A stretch of 64,000 nt of DNA from Apoderus coryli (Eukaryota > Arthropoda > Insecta > Coleoptera > Attelabidae). Positions within the stretch are counted from its first letter, which is position 1. Each line of letters begins with the position of its first letter. A program made the translations under genes and the position numbers. Under the pieces are notes generated by a model that saw nothing but the letters and a program-made list of their open reading frames with translations, made no database searches and had not been told where the DNA came from. Shown here piece by piece: positions 10,329 through 22,911 of this stretch. The stretch is taken from contig OU452198.1 in the NCBI GenBank assembly GCA_911728435.2, forward strand, positions 32,269,902-32,333,901. The letters run 5' to 3'.

Positions 10329-12185
10329 TAGCTCTCCATATCATATAATATGTAATATATGTATATATGGAGACTATTAGTTTCATGAAAAAAAAATTTT
10401 TTTTAATTTCACCGGAAATACTTGTTTTTGGTCATTTTATACATAAATAAGTAGTTTTAAAAAAATGTCTGTCTGTCTGTCAGTCTGTCTGTCTGTCTGT
10501 ATGCACGAAAACGCAAAAACCACTTAACAGATTTTAACCAAATTTGGTACAAAAATACTATTGGACATGGCAAGGAGCTGATTAGATTTTGGGAAACATT
10601 GAGCGTAGGCAAGGTGTTTAAAAGAGGGTTCAAAAATTTAAAAAATTCATAGTTCTTAAACTTATCCGAAATACTGCATAATTTTTTACGCATTTAATTG
10701 AATATAACCTAAAATATTTAACATAAAATATTAGACCACATTGGCGTTCGAAAATAGTGTAAAATGGGGTAAAAAATATTTTAAAAAAACTTACTTCTTA
10801 AACATAGCAGAAATATTAACTAATTATTTATAGCTTTAATAGAATATAACCTATAAAATGTGTCATAAATAACTTACTTTCATAGGCGTTCGTAAATAGT
10901 GGAAAAGGGGTCAAAATATAAAAAATACATATTTCCTAAACTTATTCGAAATATGGAATAATTTTTTATAGTTGTGATAGAATATAACCTAAAAAATGTT
11001 ACATAAAAGAATTAGTTCACACAGGCGTTCGAAAATAGTCTTAAAAAAGGGTCAAAAACGAAAAAAAAAATGTTTTTCAAATACACCAGAAAAATTGACT
11101 AATTATATATAGCTTTGATAGAAGATAACCTAAAATATGCAGCATAAAATTTTTAATTACATAGGCGTTCGTAAATAGTAAAAAAAGGGGTAAAATAAAA
11201 AAAAATTAAAATGTAAAAAAATTTATATTTAACTAGTTGAATTGGTGTTAAAAATACACGACAAAAATTAATGTTCCATAGGCGTCCGTGAAAATTCTAT
11301 AAAAGGGTCAGAATTTGTATCCGTGATAACTCAAAAACCACTTAACGGATTTTAACCACATTTGGTACGAAAATACTACAGTATATTTATAGGTGGTGAT
11401 TAACATTGAGCGTAGGCAAGGGGTTTAAAAGAGGGTTCAAAAATTTAAAAAATCATAGTTCTTAAACTTATCCGAAATATTGAATAATTTTTTATAGTTG
11501 TGATAGAATATAACCTAAAAAATGTTACATAAAAGAATTAGTTCACACAGGCGTTCGAAAATAGTCTTAAAAAAGGGTCAAAAACTGAAAAAAAATGTTT
11601 TCCAAATACACCAGAAAAATTGTTTAATTATATATAGCTTTGATAGAAGATAACCTAAAAAATGCAGCATAAAATTTTTAGTTACATAGGCGTTCGTAAA
11701 TAGTAAAAAAAAGGGGTTAAAAAAAAATTAAAAAACTAGTTGAATTGGTGTTAAAAATACACGACAAAAATTAATGTTCCATAGGCGTCCGTGAAAATTC
11801 TATAAAAGGGTCAGAAAAAATTTGTATCCGTGATAACTCAAAAACCACTTAACAGATAACCTACAACATGCAGCATAACAATTATGTTTACATCGGCGTT
11901 CGTAAATAGTAGAAAAGGGGGCAAAATAAATTTTATAATAAAATTAAAAAAAATCAATTAATTTGCGTTCAAAAACTTGGCCTAGATCTGAAATATAAAA
12001 TATCTGCGTATAAATAGTGCCTCCAAAGAGAAGAAAAAGGCACAAAACCCGATACTGAAAAAAAAAATAGCTGATGTCTAAAACAAAACAAAAATTTATT
12101 AAATTTAGATAAATGACAAAAAGGTTATAAAATTATTACTTTTACACTTAAATATGGAGAGCTATTCGTGCCTCGTGGGCAACAT
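10329..12185 (+). mobile_element. HINE/Helentron-like non-coding element, copy A
   Basis: The 5' end TAGCTCTCCATAT (10329) and the subterminal ATATGGAGAGCTA (from 12152) are 13-bp inverted repeats. The 3' end finishes with a small hairpin, TGCC..GGCA, at 12169-12181. A TCTG microsatellite sits at 10466-10500. The body is built of roughly 120-160 bp tandem repeats marked by GGCGTTCGTAAATAG or its GAAAATAG variant (about 10743, 10886, 11022, 11163, 11548, 11688, 11893). No coding region. Short subterminal inverted repeats, internal tandem repeats and a terminal hairpin are the architecture of Helentron-associated elements. The class assignment is inference. Confidence 0.6.
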
Positions 12186-13410
12186 TTTTTTATTATTAAG
12201 TTGAGTGATATTTGTCACTGTTTGGCTCTTTAAAAAACGTCATAGTAAACAAATTTTGCTATTAGTCGGTGCGTTCTTGGTCCCGTTGTACTTTAGCGTA
12301 CTACTGGCATTCTGTTCTTGGCTACTGGTGTGGTTTCGCAACAATTTTGGGAAGTTTCGGATTGGGATTTAGTTGTGCCATACCGCGTAAATTTATGGTT
12401 TTATCTGTTGAACAATTTGTATATTGTTGAAATAGTGGATATAAAATCATCGGATTGTTTATTCCGGATAGAATACACCGAGAACGTAAGAATCAGAAAT
12501 TCTCTCACGAAATTCATCGGAGTTTTCGTCAAAGGCTCTTTGTTTGCTCTCTGTATCCTCATTTCCCGTGCAATTATTTTCATCATTTCGCCATAAGCAG
12601 GTGTAAAATTTGGACATTGGCTACGTTGAGGAGACACGGGTGAGAAGCTTAGCCTTCATCTGGTGCTGGCTTTGAACGTACATGTGCCCGAGGTTACAGG
12701 TTTGATTAAGAAATACCTTAACTAGCGGTAATATCATTGGTGTATTTATCTCTGATCCCATATTAAGATAACGCATTAGTATTCTTTGTTTATAAAAAAA
12801 TTAGGTAAAGGTAAAGCTTGTGCTACATAGAGTGTACCAAATATGTAAAAGTGTGCGCCGTAATGTGATCACATATGGTAGTATATTTGGTAGTAACCTT
12901 ATTGTGATTTTCTTTTTTTGTTATATGAAATTTTCTAGTGAAAAGTTAATTAATAATCTATTTTGATACTACTGGGGATTCATAGTTATTTTTTTTATTG
13001 ATTTTTAGCACCTAAAGATATTCTTTATCCTATTATTATTAAATCTTAGATAATTATTTGATCTCGGAGTTTTCTTTTGATTCTTAATTATTTGTTTGAG
13101 CAACATACCCGGTAAATTACCTGGTAATAATTATCTTACAAAGGGGTATACCATATATCAGTAGGTTTCTGGCTTTTGCCCGCGCTTCTAAGCCAGTGCC
13201 GCTTTGAGATCTGCTGAATCTCGAATTATTTATTACGAATTTATTGTCTAATGAGCCTACCACCCTCAGATGAGTTTCAGCTGATTTCTTTATATAGTTA
13301 TTTTCCTGAGGTAGTTGGCAACTTTGCTACGCATTGCGCTACCCCTCGTAAGTATATATTTTTTTATATAATATTTTCTTCTATTTTTCTTGTGACTCAG
13401 ACGCGTAGCA
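12186..13410. other. No gene recognised
   Basis: Overlapping short frames at 12318-12643 occur on both strands and match no family. The rest is AT-rich with TTATTA runs. Confidence 0.35.
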
Positions 13411-13609
13411 AGTACTTGATAATAATTAAAAACAATCATATAATTGTATTATCCTTAACAAAACTATTAATGGCGAAAATCGAAAGAACGATTAACATAG
13501 AGAAAAACATTTCCACATAGTCTTTTTTTTTAATCTTTCTATTTTCGCCATTAATAGTTTTGTTAAGGATAATACAATTATATGATTGTTTTAATTATTA
13601 TAGAGTACT
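13411..13609. repeat. Fold-back (inverted repeat) element
   Basis: Arms of about 76 bp (13411-13486 and 13533-13609) are near-perfect complements around a 46-bp centre. The outer end is AGTACT. This looks like a small MITE-type fold-back. No hammerhead core is present. Confidence 0.7.
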
Positions 13610-13860
13610 ATTTATTACTTATTTTTTGTTGTGGAAATAGTGTTATTATATAAAAACAATACGAAATTACTTCATTAATTTATTTATGTTTCGATGAATC
13701 CAGGTAAACGCATATTTTTTTAATGAATTACTCGTTTAATCTTTTGTGTTTTGGGGCAATAAGTTGTACAAACGTGGGGCTATGTAATTGTAAAATCTTT
13801 GTCCTATTGTCTTTTTAGCTCGAGATTCTTTGAAATTTGATTTTATTCATATTAATATAA

Positions 13861-14344
13861 TTAGCGGTGTAGGATTTTAGCATGTTGTGCTCGACTGTTA
13901 TGAAATTTGCATAAGGTAATATGAGACCACAACTGTCTAATACTAAAAAATTTTTCTCTCCTTATATAAGAGATCTGTTGCGTAGAGAAAGGTTTTTTAA
14001 ATATAATTTTTACTATGCGATTTTGTAAGCCCTGAGGCAGAGATATCACAGTTTTTGACATACCACCCCAACTTATCAACCCGTATTGATTCCACAAGAG
14101 CCTTATAAATTATTATTAATTCTTTTTCTTTTAAGATATATTTTAATTGTCTGACTTTAAGTATCAGAAATCTTAGTTTTTTGTGTACATTTTGTACTTG
14201 TATCTCCCATCGTAAATGATTATCTATATACAAAATAAGAAATGAACCGTAGTTGTGTTTGATTAAATGGAATGCCCTATATATGAATATATTTTTAGAT
14301 TCCCCGTTCAAAATAAACCTAACTTTCATTAAAGTAGATCTCAC
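13861..14344 (-). pseudogene. LINE reverse transcriptase C-terminal relic
   Basis: The minus strand reads IDNHLRWEIQVQNVHKKL and, after a frameshift near 14,090, QYGLISWGGM followed by LQNRIVKIIF. These are the segments downstream of the catalytic motif in Jockey/CR1-type LINEs (KYLGxxxDxxLxW..H and YGxxxWG). No catalytic Asp motif is retained. Two frames are needed to read it, so it is a pseudogene. Confidence 0.7.
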
Positions 14345-14429
14345 CTAAACCTGAAATATTTTAATTTTTATAAAAATATAGACATGATTTGAATGAAAAA
14401 ATTCACACATATTCGTTTGTTCTTTTTAA

Positions 14430-15055
14430 GCCAGTCTAGGCTGATACCCACTCATCACTTGTTATGCCAAATATACAACCGTAATTATGGTTAACGGAGT
14501 CAAATGCCTTGACAAGGTCTATAAAACCCATGAATATTTTGTTCCCGTGGGAGAAGATGATTGGACAAAATTCTTGCAAGAACCGTTCCGGCGATGGAGA
14601 GGAGAGAGATACCACGATAGTTTCCGCATAAGGACCTATCCCATTTCTTAAATATAGGGACAATATTTTGGTTATTAGAACATGAGAATGTTCCAATATC
14701 GCTGGTTCTCCTTCTTTAAAAAGCTCAGGAGATATGCCATCAATGTTGTTGGGTTGGTCTATATATGGACCGATCGAGTGCTGTATTATCGACATTCGTG
14801 TCCCTCTGGTGTTATTGCTGTCGGCTAGTTGTTGCATTTCAATCGCTTTAGCGGTCCACCCCTAATTCTTCAGATATCGAGTTCCTCGTTGTGCTTGAGA
14901 CTTCGCCATTTGAAAGAGACGCTTTTTTGAGGTGATGAATGCTTTACGCTTAGTGTCTATTATAGTCTTTGTATCTCTTCATCAGTTTCGTCGAACCAAT
15001 CCTGATGTTTTCGTCGCGCACATAGCCTAGCGTCTCCTCCTCTGCAAATATGTAA
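14430..15055 (-). pseudogene. RTE-type LINE reverse transcriptase relic
   Basis: The minus strand contains FMGFIDLVKAFDSVN, reverse-transcriptase motif 3 with the first catalytic Asp, preceded by IDGISPELFKEGEPAI. Further upstream (about 14,950-15,030) pieces read RKHQDWFDETDEEIQRL. DWFDE.DEEI is typical of the linker between endonuclease and reverse transcriptase in RTE-clade LINEs. Internal deletions bring motifs unusually close and the YADD motif is not found. It lies beside, but belongs to a different clade from, the relic at 13.9-14.3 kb. Confidence 0.65.
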
Positions 15056-15059
15056 GGCA

Positions 15060-16210
15060 GCACTAGACAGATACTGCTGAATTTGAATATATTTAAGATA
15101 ACTCAATATATCATTAATAAACCGTTTAAGAAAAATTGCATTTTTAATTATTTTTATAGAATTTCTACCCTTAGCTTTATTTTACTTATTTCGTATCATA
15201 CAATAACGCCAAAGCGATAGAGAACAACTTTATACCCAGCACTACATCATTAATTATGTTGTCCCGTGCCGATTATATAGTTATATATTAAGTAAAATAT
15301 AATGAACCATTGTTAACTAAGTCATTGTGTCTTGCCACTTCTAAAATCAGAAGTGGGATACGATAATTAATATTATCGCCTACTAGACAGGACCGTTAAA
15401 AAGCAAAATGTCATCGTTATATTATGAAAGGCGATTTATATAGGTATAATACAATGTAGCGTTACAGTTACTGCTAATAGCAAAGAAGAATTGTTTGGTA
15501 ATTTGTGGCCGAGAAGTATAGTGATGATTACTCCTGCAGATCATCGAGCAGAAATTCTACAAGACAACAGTCCAACAGCTTGAGAAAGGACACTTGCGTA
15601 AGTTTTGTTTTCTTATTAAGTTCCTTTTAAAAAATTGTCGTCGATTATATGAAGTCTCATTAAATTGACTGATTCGAAGGGATGTTACTGATATCGTAAA
15701 ATTTACAGGGTTATGCGCAATACTTTACTCAATAGCTATCTCCATTAATTTTGATCACTTGTTTATTAATCAGAACAGAGTAGTATAATCCTATGAAAAT
15801 TCATTAGTAAGGAAATATTCAATTAAATTTATTTGCTTATGAAAATTTACAATATTCAATTCAATTTATTTGCTTATGAAAATTTACAGCAAAATGTTTG
15901 TGTACAACGTAAAATTTAGAAGAACAAAAATATCTATTATAAATATAATCCCTAACAACTATAACTATAACCACCAAACATTACCCAATGCATATAAAAT
16001 AGGTGTTATTACATACCGTGCTATTACCCTGAAAATTTTTTGACAGTTCTAACAACTAATCAAATTTTGTCATTTTGTGGCATATGAAACAATTTCACCC
16101 AATCATGTCAACATTATCCTGATAATTGCATTCAGTGCAATTATCAATCACTATGACATCACTATTAAGTTTGACAATTTCATTCCAAATAAATTTCGAA
16201 ATTTTGGCAA
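15060..16210. other. AT-rich; possible LTR primer-site remnant
   Basis: At 15345-15358 the motif TCAGAAGTGGGATA repeats the primer-site sequence of the LTR element at 23.7 kb. It also forms a hairpin with CCACTTCT just upstream. No LTR boundaries can be drawn. A 30-bp direct duplication (CAATTCAATTTATTTGCTTATGAAAA-like) lies near 15,830-15,890. Nothing else is recognised. Confidence 0.3.
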
Positions 16211-16214
16211 TGCG

Positions 16215-18055
16215 ATTTTTTAATTTCACCGGAAATACTTGTTTTTGGTAATTTTATACATAAATAACTAGTTTTAAAACAATGTTTGTCTGTCTGTCTG
16301 TATCCACGAAAAACGCAAAAACCATTTAACAAATTTTAATCAAATTTGATACAAAAATACTATTGGACATGGCAAGGAACTGATTAGATTTTGGGAAACA
16401 TTGAGCGTAGGCAAGAGGTTTAAAAGAGAGTTCAAAAATTAAAAAAATTCATAGTTCTTAAATTTATCCGAAATTCTGCATAATTTATTACGCATTTAGT
16501 TGAATATAACCTAAAATATTGAACGCAAAATATTAGGCCACATTGGCGTTCGAAAATAGTGTAAAATGGGGTAAAAAAGATTTAAAAAAATCGTATTTCT
16601 TAAACATAGCAGAAATATTAACTAGTTATTTATAGCTTTGATAGAATATAACCTGTAAAATGTGTCATAAATAACTTACCTTCATAGGCGTCGGTAAATA
16701 GTGGAAAAGAGGTCAAAATATAAAAAATATATATTTCCTAAACTTATTCGAAGTATGGATAATTTTTCATAGTTGTGATACAATATAAGCTACAAAATAT
16801 TCCATAAAAGAATTGGTTCACACAGGCGTTTGAAAATACTCTAAAAAAAGGGTCCAAAACGACAAAAAAACGATTCCCAAATATACCAGAAAAATTGGCT
16901 AATTATATATAGCTTTGATATAAAATAACCTACAAAAAGCAGCATAAAATTTTTATTTACATAGGCGTTCGTAAATAGTAGAAAAGGGGGAACAATAAAA
17001 CAAATATTTAAAATGTAATTTTTTTTTATTTAACTAGTTCAATTGGTGTTAAAAATACACGACAAAAATTAATGTATCACAGGCGTCCGTGAAAATTCTA
17101 TAAAAGGGTCAGAAAAAATTTTTATCCGTGATAACTCAAAAACCACTTAACCACATTTGATACGAAAACACTACAGGATTTTTATAGGTGGCGCTTAACA
17201 TTGAGCGTAGGCAAGGGTTTTAAAAGAGGGTTCGAATATTTAAAAAATCATAGTTCTTAAACATATCCGAAATATTGAATAATTTCTTGTGCGTTTAATT
17301 AAATATAACCTAAAATATTTAACTTAAACCATTAGACCCCATTGACATTCGAAAAAACTGTAAAATGCGTTCGTAAATAGAGTAAAAGGGGTCAAAATAA
17401 AAAAATGTATTCTTCCTAAACTTATTCGAAATACGAATAATTTTTCATAGTTGTGATAGAATATAACCTAAAAAATGTTACATAAATGAACTGGTTCACA
17501 CAGGCGTTCGAAAATAGTGTCAAAAACGAAAAAAAAATCCCAAATATAACAGAAATATTGGCTAATTATATATGTATAGCTTTGATATAAGATAACCTAC
17601 AACATGCAGCATAACAATTTTGTTTACATAGGCGTTCGTAATGGTAGAAAAGGAGGCAAAATAAATTTTATAATAAAACTAAAAAATATAACAACTATTT
17701 TGCGTACAAGAACAGTGGTCGCCAACCCGTCGATCGCGAGCCCATAGAGATTTCTGGTACGTAGGTCCCAACATATTTCAAAATAGAAAAATAGAAAATA
17801 ATCACTGAACGAAAGAAAAGGCGGTTTTCATGGTAGCTGAAGCGCAGACTACGTCCAAAAAAAAAAGGTAGCTCACTGTACATTCTTCTACAATTGCAGA
17901 AGGTGCTCAATACATTCAGAAGGTTGGCGTACAAGATCTGAAATATAAAATATGTACGTATAAATAGTGAGAAAAAAAAGGAACAAAATCCGATACTTAA
18001 AAAAAATAGCTAAATAGCTTAAATATGGAGAGCTATTCGTGCCTCGAAGGCAACA
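16215..18055 (+). mobile_element. HINE/Helentron-like non-coding element, copy B
   Basis: Homologous to copy A across its length: TTTCACCGGAAATACTTG start, TCTG microsatellite at 16287, repeated GGCGTTCG blocks (16542 to 17635), and the same 3' end ATATGGAGAGCTATTCGTGCC with hairpin TGCCTCGAAGGCA at 18040-18052. The first roughly 60 bp including TAGCTCTCC are missing. A 217-bp insertion is present at 17712-17928 that copy A lacks. Confidence 0.65.
17712..17928. mobile_element. Short hAT-like insertion within HINE copy B
   Basis: The 8-bp direct repeat GTACAAGA flanks the insertion (17704-17711 and 17929-17936). The 5' end ACAGTGGTCGCCAACC resembles hAT terminal sequences, and the 3' end reads GGTTGGC, complementary to part of it. 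HINE copy A has no such segment at the matching place, so this is a real insertion. An 8-bp duplication fits hAT. It has no coding capacity. Confidence 0.6.
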
Positions 18056-18059
18056 GTTT

Positions 18060-20090
18060 ATTTTCATCAAAAAGCAATGATTTATCAAAACTCGAAATTC
18101 ACTTTTTTCCATTTTTTTTTCAATAACAAACGTTGTTTCACACAAAATGTTATAACTCATGAATCAATAGTCAGATTGCTGTATAATTTATACACGTATC
18201 GTTTGAAAGTTAGTACTAAACAAAAATCATATGGAAAAAATTCTAGTAACGCCATCTATGTATCATCCTACGGACTTATTGAATGGACTAATATTTGATA
18301 ATCGCGAAAACAACAAATACATCTGTGTTAAACAGACTCGGTATGTTCAAGAACTACAAATTAAAATGTAAATAGGCAGATCGAAAATATTTTTCGGCAT
18401 TCAGCAGAAACGCACATAAATGTGATACATATATAGAAAGAAAGCGGTAAAAACTTGTGAAAAGTATTTCCATTCCATATTGTCTATATGGGCTTGCGGT
18501 AGAGTGTGATTGTGAAACAAACAATTGAATGCTCGGGTGCCGTAAGAACAAAAACACATCGCACATAATATATTTTCACCATCATCATCACTACTGGTAT
18601 TGTACCGCACACGGCCGCCTATGATTCAACCAATACAATAATAAATTGGGCGTATACCAATTGCCCCAGCGGAATTAATGGCAATAAGTGTGATGGTTAT
18701 TTTGATTGGTCCTTTTAGATATTTTACTTTTATTGAGAAAAAACCAAACAACATTTATAATCCTAATTTCTCATCAAAATAAATTGAAAAAATTGTGTGA
18801 AATTGAAGAAATTACATTACAAATAGCCAAAAGAAACATTCGCTACGTCATAAAATTAACAAAACACTTAAAAAAATCACACCATCATTAGACCTCAACT
18901 TTAACCTATATTTGAAGAATGCCTAACCTGTAAAAGTTTTTCTAATTTGAATATATTTTGGTACGACGTGTATCGGAAGTTTTAGAGGAAAATAGATGAA
19001 CTAATTTGATATTTCGATATTATCTAATATTAGCTCAGTAACATGCAAAAGTTTTCTTAGAAGATTCAAGATAAATAAATAGGGACCTTTGGGTAGATTA
19101 TAGGCTAATCAGGGAAAAGTTTAGAAAACATTTAAGGAAAATTTACCTTTCTAACTTTTTTTACGACAAAGGAAATTAGATTTTTAAAAGAAATTTCAGT
19201 GTTTTTACTTAAAGTTTCGATTTACATTTCGAAAACATTACCAAATATTCTTTTTCGGACAAACGTCTAACATAATTCTCCCTTATTTAGGAATATATCC
19301 TTGTCCGTGTCCTCGCTTACTCTTTACTTTGGCTACTGCAATCTTATGTTGTTGTAAAAATAAACATCGTTCTCTCAGACAACGAAGACCCGTGTTTGAA
19401 GTTCTCTCCAGATCATCGCAATACAATATATCAAAAGCACATATAACATCTCGATCAAGACAAAACTAAAATTTAGAAAATGATGAGTTACAATAGCAGA
19501 AGACTGCAAGCGAGGTAATTTTGACTTAACAAAAAAAAAATGGAGGCAAAGATCAAGCGACTATCATCCACCACTGATCATCAGGAAAAACAAGAATCTG
19601 TCCATAAGGATGCTTATACTGATTGCAGCTATTGTTTTTTATTTTTACTGAAATGGGAAATATTTTTGCTTGCTTCCGAAATTGTTGAATCCTTGTTCCA
19701 CCATATTTTAGAACAACTGTTGAAGTTTTTTTGTTAATAAAATATTAATGGTCTCCCTATATAGATAGAGAGACCATTAATATCTTGAAGATAGCTTCAA
19801 GGAATCTGATGTATCTAGTAAATTAGGCATTCTCAAATAATCAAACTTTACTGTTCTCCCATAGTGTGTGCAACGGCGAGAATGGGATCGTAAATCCACT
19901 CGTCTTTTTTGGAAGTTTTTCAGCATATTCTGTGATGTGATTTCTAAAGGGTACATTCCTGGGACTGATCTTACAGTTGTTTCGATTGCAGTTCACAATT
20001 AGTTATCTTTTCCTTGATAAAGTTAATACTACAACCGCATCTCCTACACAGATTTATTGGGTTTCTTTAGACTATTGTTGTGGCGCCATT
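18060..20090. other. No gene recognised; one perfect hairpin
   Basis: AT-rich sequence with small unassigned frames. At about 19746-19787 arms ATATTAATGGTCTC and GAGACCATTAATAT form a 14-bp perfect stem. Around 19,870-20,070 the minus strand can be read as a cysteine-containing peptide (CRRCGCS) but is too broken to name. Confidence 0.35.
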
Positions 20091-20092
20091 AG

Positions 20093-20415
20093 ATTAAAGC
20101 TCATTATTTGGGTATTTTGCAAGTATTTAAAATTCTAAATATTAACCAATCAAAATAATCGTTTTGAATGAATAATAAAAGCCACTGCGTGAATTAAAAA
20201 ATCTTCATTTGTTACGTTAAAAAAGTTGCATTAAACTTGATATAAACAAAAACGTAAATTAAAAACTAGTCTTTATGGAGTCCTAACGTTTCGGGAACTA
20301 ATCTGTTCCCATCGTCAGAGGATAAAAACCAATATTTATTCTGTATTTCAAATATTTAGTTATTATTATTTAGAATTTTAAATAGTGGCGAAATACCCAA
20401 ATAATGAGCTTCAAT
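20093..20415. mobile_element. Fold-back element carrying a hammerhead ribozyme
   Basis: Outer arms of about 45-50 bp (20093-20143 and 20366-20415, AAGCTCATTATTTGGGTATTT and its complement) bracket a 220-bp centre. The centre contains the minus-strand hammerhead at 20270-20328. No protein coding capacity. It may be a small ribozyme-bearing retroelement or a MITE that captured one. Confidence 0.6.
20270..20328 (-). ncRNA. Hammerhead ribozyme (type I, variant core)
   Basis: On the minus strand: CTGACGA, one extra T, stem II GGGAAC/GTTCCC (6 bp perfect) with a 6-nt loop, GAAA, palindromic stem III ACGT, then T as the cleavage nucleotide. Stem I pairs TCCT with AGGA, and an outer helix pairs TTTTTAT with ATAAAGA after a small asymmetric loop. 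All conserved core bases except the extra nucleotide after CTGACGA are present. Confidence 0.7.
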
Positions 20416-20419
20416 TTTG

Positions 20420-21550
20420 TTCTATTAGTTGTCTAAATCATCCTATTTTTTTAAATCTTCTCTCAGCTTCAATATTGATGTCTACTTCATCCAGAGTTTT
20501 TTGCTTCCATCTTATAGGAACAGAGTTAGAGGTATCAAAACATTTTTTCCCTCAAAGGTATTGAATATATTAGAGCCTCATTCACGCAAAGTCGTATATG
20601 TAGCGCCTCAACATTTTTCCCAAAACAGTTTTCTTCTATAACTGTGTGAGCAGCTGAGTTAGGCGCTCCCACCCGTGAATAAATAAATAAATGAAGTTTA
20701 AAAATTTCGTTTTTTCTAAAACTGCAAAATTATTTTTATTAATGATAAATAGTAACAATAAAATCAATTTTTACAATCTTAGTCACCGGGTATGGACAAT
20801 TTCCATTAATATATCACAGACATTTATTTAACGCATTTTGCAACAATAATACCACAATATGTAACTCAAGTCCTGTCTCTATCTGTTTATTTAAGAACTT
20901 GACCTTGACCAATAAACAACGTTTTGGAATGTTCATAAATATCGACACACTCCAAGATCAGACAGACGAGGGTCGCATAAAAATGTCTGTAAATTATTAA
21001 GATCGATTTCCTTTTCAAAATTTAAAGTCGAATTGGTTTTAAAGCCTTTACTTATTGCTTTACTTGAACAATAACTAATTATGTGACCACTGTTTTCACT
21101 AGATTTAGCGTTCACCCATTGGCGGCTCGCTAGTTTGGCCTTAGGGGGGTAGGCGAATCAACTACTTGGAAAAACACACGTTTGATAACTGCATGTACCC
21201 CAAGAGCAAGGTTACATCTTTACAATTTTTGAAACAGGCAACTGGTTTTTTTTAACCCCTTCATTATAAATATATATTTGATCTGCATAAGTTTTACTTT
21301 TGGAGCAAAATGCACTGCCATTCGCGATGACAAACATTGAATAGCTTGGATTCGTCCCACTGGCAACTCGTAATATCGCCGGTGGACGTTGCGTTAAACG
21401 TCCTCTCATCAAAGAAATGTTGGTTGGACTAGATATTAAGACTTTAAAGCTCGTTTAATGGAGAATATCGCCGCCAAATATTTTTTGAATCTGCCAATGT
21501 ATTTAGAAGTTAATGCACAACGAATTTTACAATCTTATCTTATCGGAGGC
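20420..21550. other. No gene recognised
   Basis: Two minus-strand frames (20933-21115, 60 codons; 21212-21412, 66 codons) look protein-like but match no family I can name. They are separated by a stop-rich gap. The rest is AT-rich. Confidence 0.35.
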
Positions 21551-21554
21551 ATTT

Positions 21555-22000
21555 TAAAACCCTAGAGAATTAAATGGCAGGACCGACGAACAAATATCAG
21601 CGTTCTGGAAGAAGCTCAAACAACTAGCATGAGGCACCAACTGCAATGTACTGGCCACGTAATCCGCATGCCAACGGAACGCCTTCATTTATTCGAAGCT
21701 TAAGGTCGGCTCACGAAATCAGGGAGGGCAGCAAATGAGTTACAAGGATGTTCTTTAGAGGTGAAGAACAACTGGGAGCAGATCGCGAACCGAGATGGAG
21801 GCGTACCATTTTCGAGGTCCATAAAGTTTTTGAAGAGCAATGTCGACGACATGGGGTTGCGAAGAGACTGCATCGAAAAGAGAGACAACGCATCGATGTG
21901 GCAGCGCACCTAAAACATGTGGTGGCGATTAGGTGTGTCCATATTGTGACAAGGTTTGCGGCTCGGGGATCGGTCTGTTTCGCCATCTTAGAGTTCACAA
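21555..22000 (+). pseudogene. RTE-type LINE C-terminus with C2H2 zinc finger
   Basis: The plus strand reads WQDRRTNISVLEEAQTTS, MRHQLQCTGHVIRMPTERL, then ELQGCSLEVKNNWEQIANR, a basic stretch KRLHRKERQRID, and finally a C2H2 finger CPYCDKVCGSGIGLFRHLRVH (about 21,937-21,999) in shifted frames. This order is the standard ORF end of an RTE/endonuclease-reverse-transcriptase LINE common in arthropods. The finger may bind template RNA or DNA in intact elements. Here stops and frameshifts abolish function. Fragments of the same family lie at 8.1, 53.1 and 55.3 kb. Confidence 0.75.
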
Positions 22001-22049
22001 CAGAAATCCCTGTTTGGAGTAATTCATACTCGTTAGCGAGTGAATTCTG

Positions 22050-22910
22050 ATGATGAATCTTTTATGAAAATAAGAAAAGAAGGAGATCACCAATCAAGAT
22101 GTTTTATTATGGCGTACAACGCTTGAATCTGCATGATCGCAGAGACCAATAAAGTGCAAACCGTCGTCAATTGTTTTTATAAATTCCTTGCGGTACGTGT
22201 ACGCATTTTATATGACGAGTTTTGCTTCCAACTTTTTTTTTCTTATTATATATTTTTCAAATTGATTTCGCGCCCGGTGCTATTTTAATTTTGACGGTTT
22301 TTTTTTGTCCTGGTTGAAAATTTGGTTTGGCTGCTATAGAGCAACTTGAATGCATAAAATTAACAGTGTTGAATATTAATTTAATTGCTTTATAAAAGAA
22401 TTGCATTAAGACGGTAGATATGTTGATTGGGATTGATGAAATGTTTTAAAAAAATATGTGTTGGTTTACGGTTGCAATTACGGGGGACAGTAATGTATTT
22501 TATAATTGTATTTCAAACATATTTATTTATTATACATTGCAGCATTCTGTTTTGCGTTTGTTTTATACTATGGAAGATGTTGGGCTGAAAAAGAAACAAA
22601 TCGCAGAAATGGTTGTATTATTCGATATTCTTATTCCAATTAGACGAAACATCGGAATTAATTGTGCATTATCTCAAAACATCCGTCTCTATAACGTCTA
22701 TCATCACTCCAAATTTGATCTCTCCACAATTTACATTTTTCGAACTATTAATTTAAATGTACAAACCTAACCTAAGGTCCTGAGACCTTAATGGGAGGAG
22801 TGGAGACCCTAACGGAAAGCTTAAAAGACACTTCATTTCATTACGAATGACATGGCACTATTAGAATTGTAAATATTTAGGAAACTTCCTAATAATCCAA
22901 CCCAACCCAA
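22050..22910. other. No gene recognised
   Basis: A plus-strand frame of 104 codons (22456-22770) matches no known family. Just before 22,912 there is a short CCCAA repeat run. Confidence 0.35.
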
Positions 22911-22911
22911 C

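Noticed and set aside
10457..10693. 78-codon minus-strand frame
   Set aside because: It is a shadow of the TCTG microsatellite and the HINE-like repeat; the same sequence recurs in other copies without an open frame.
21711..22050. Overlapping frames of 95-100 codons on both strands
   Set aside because: Minus-strand frames are shadows of the RTE-type LINE tail, which explains the plus-strand sequence.
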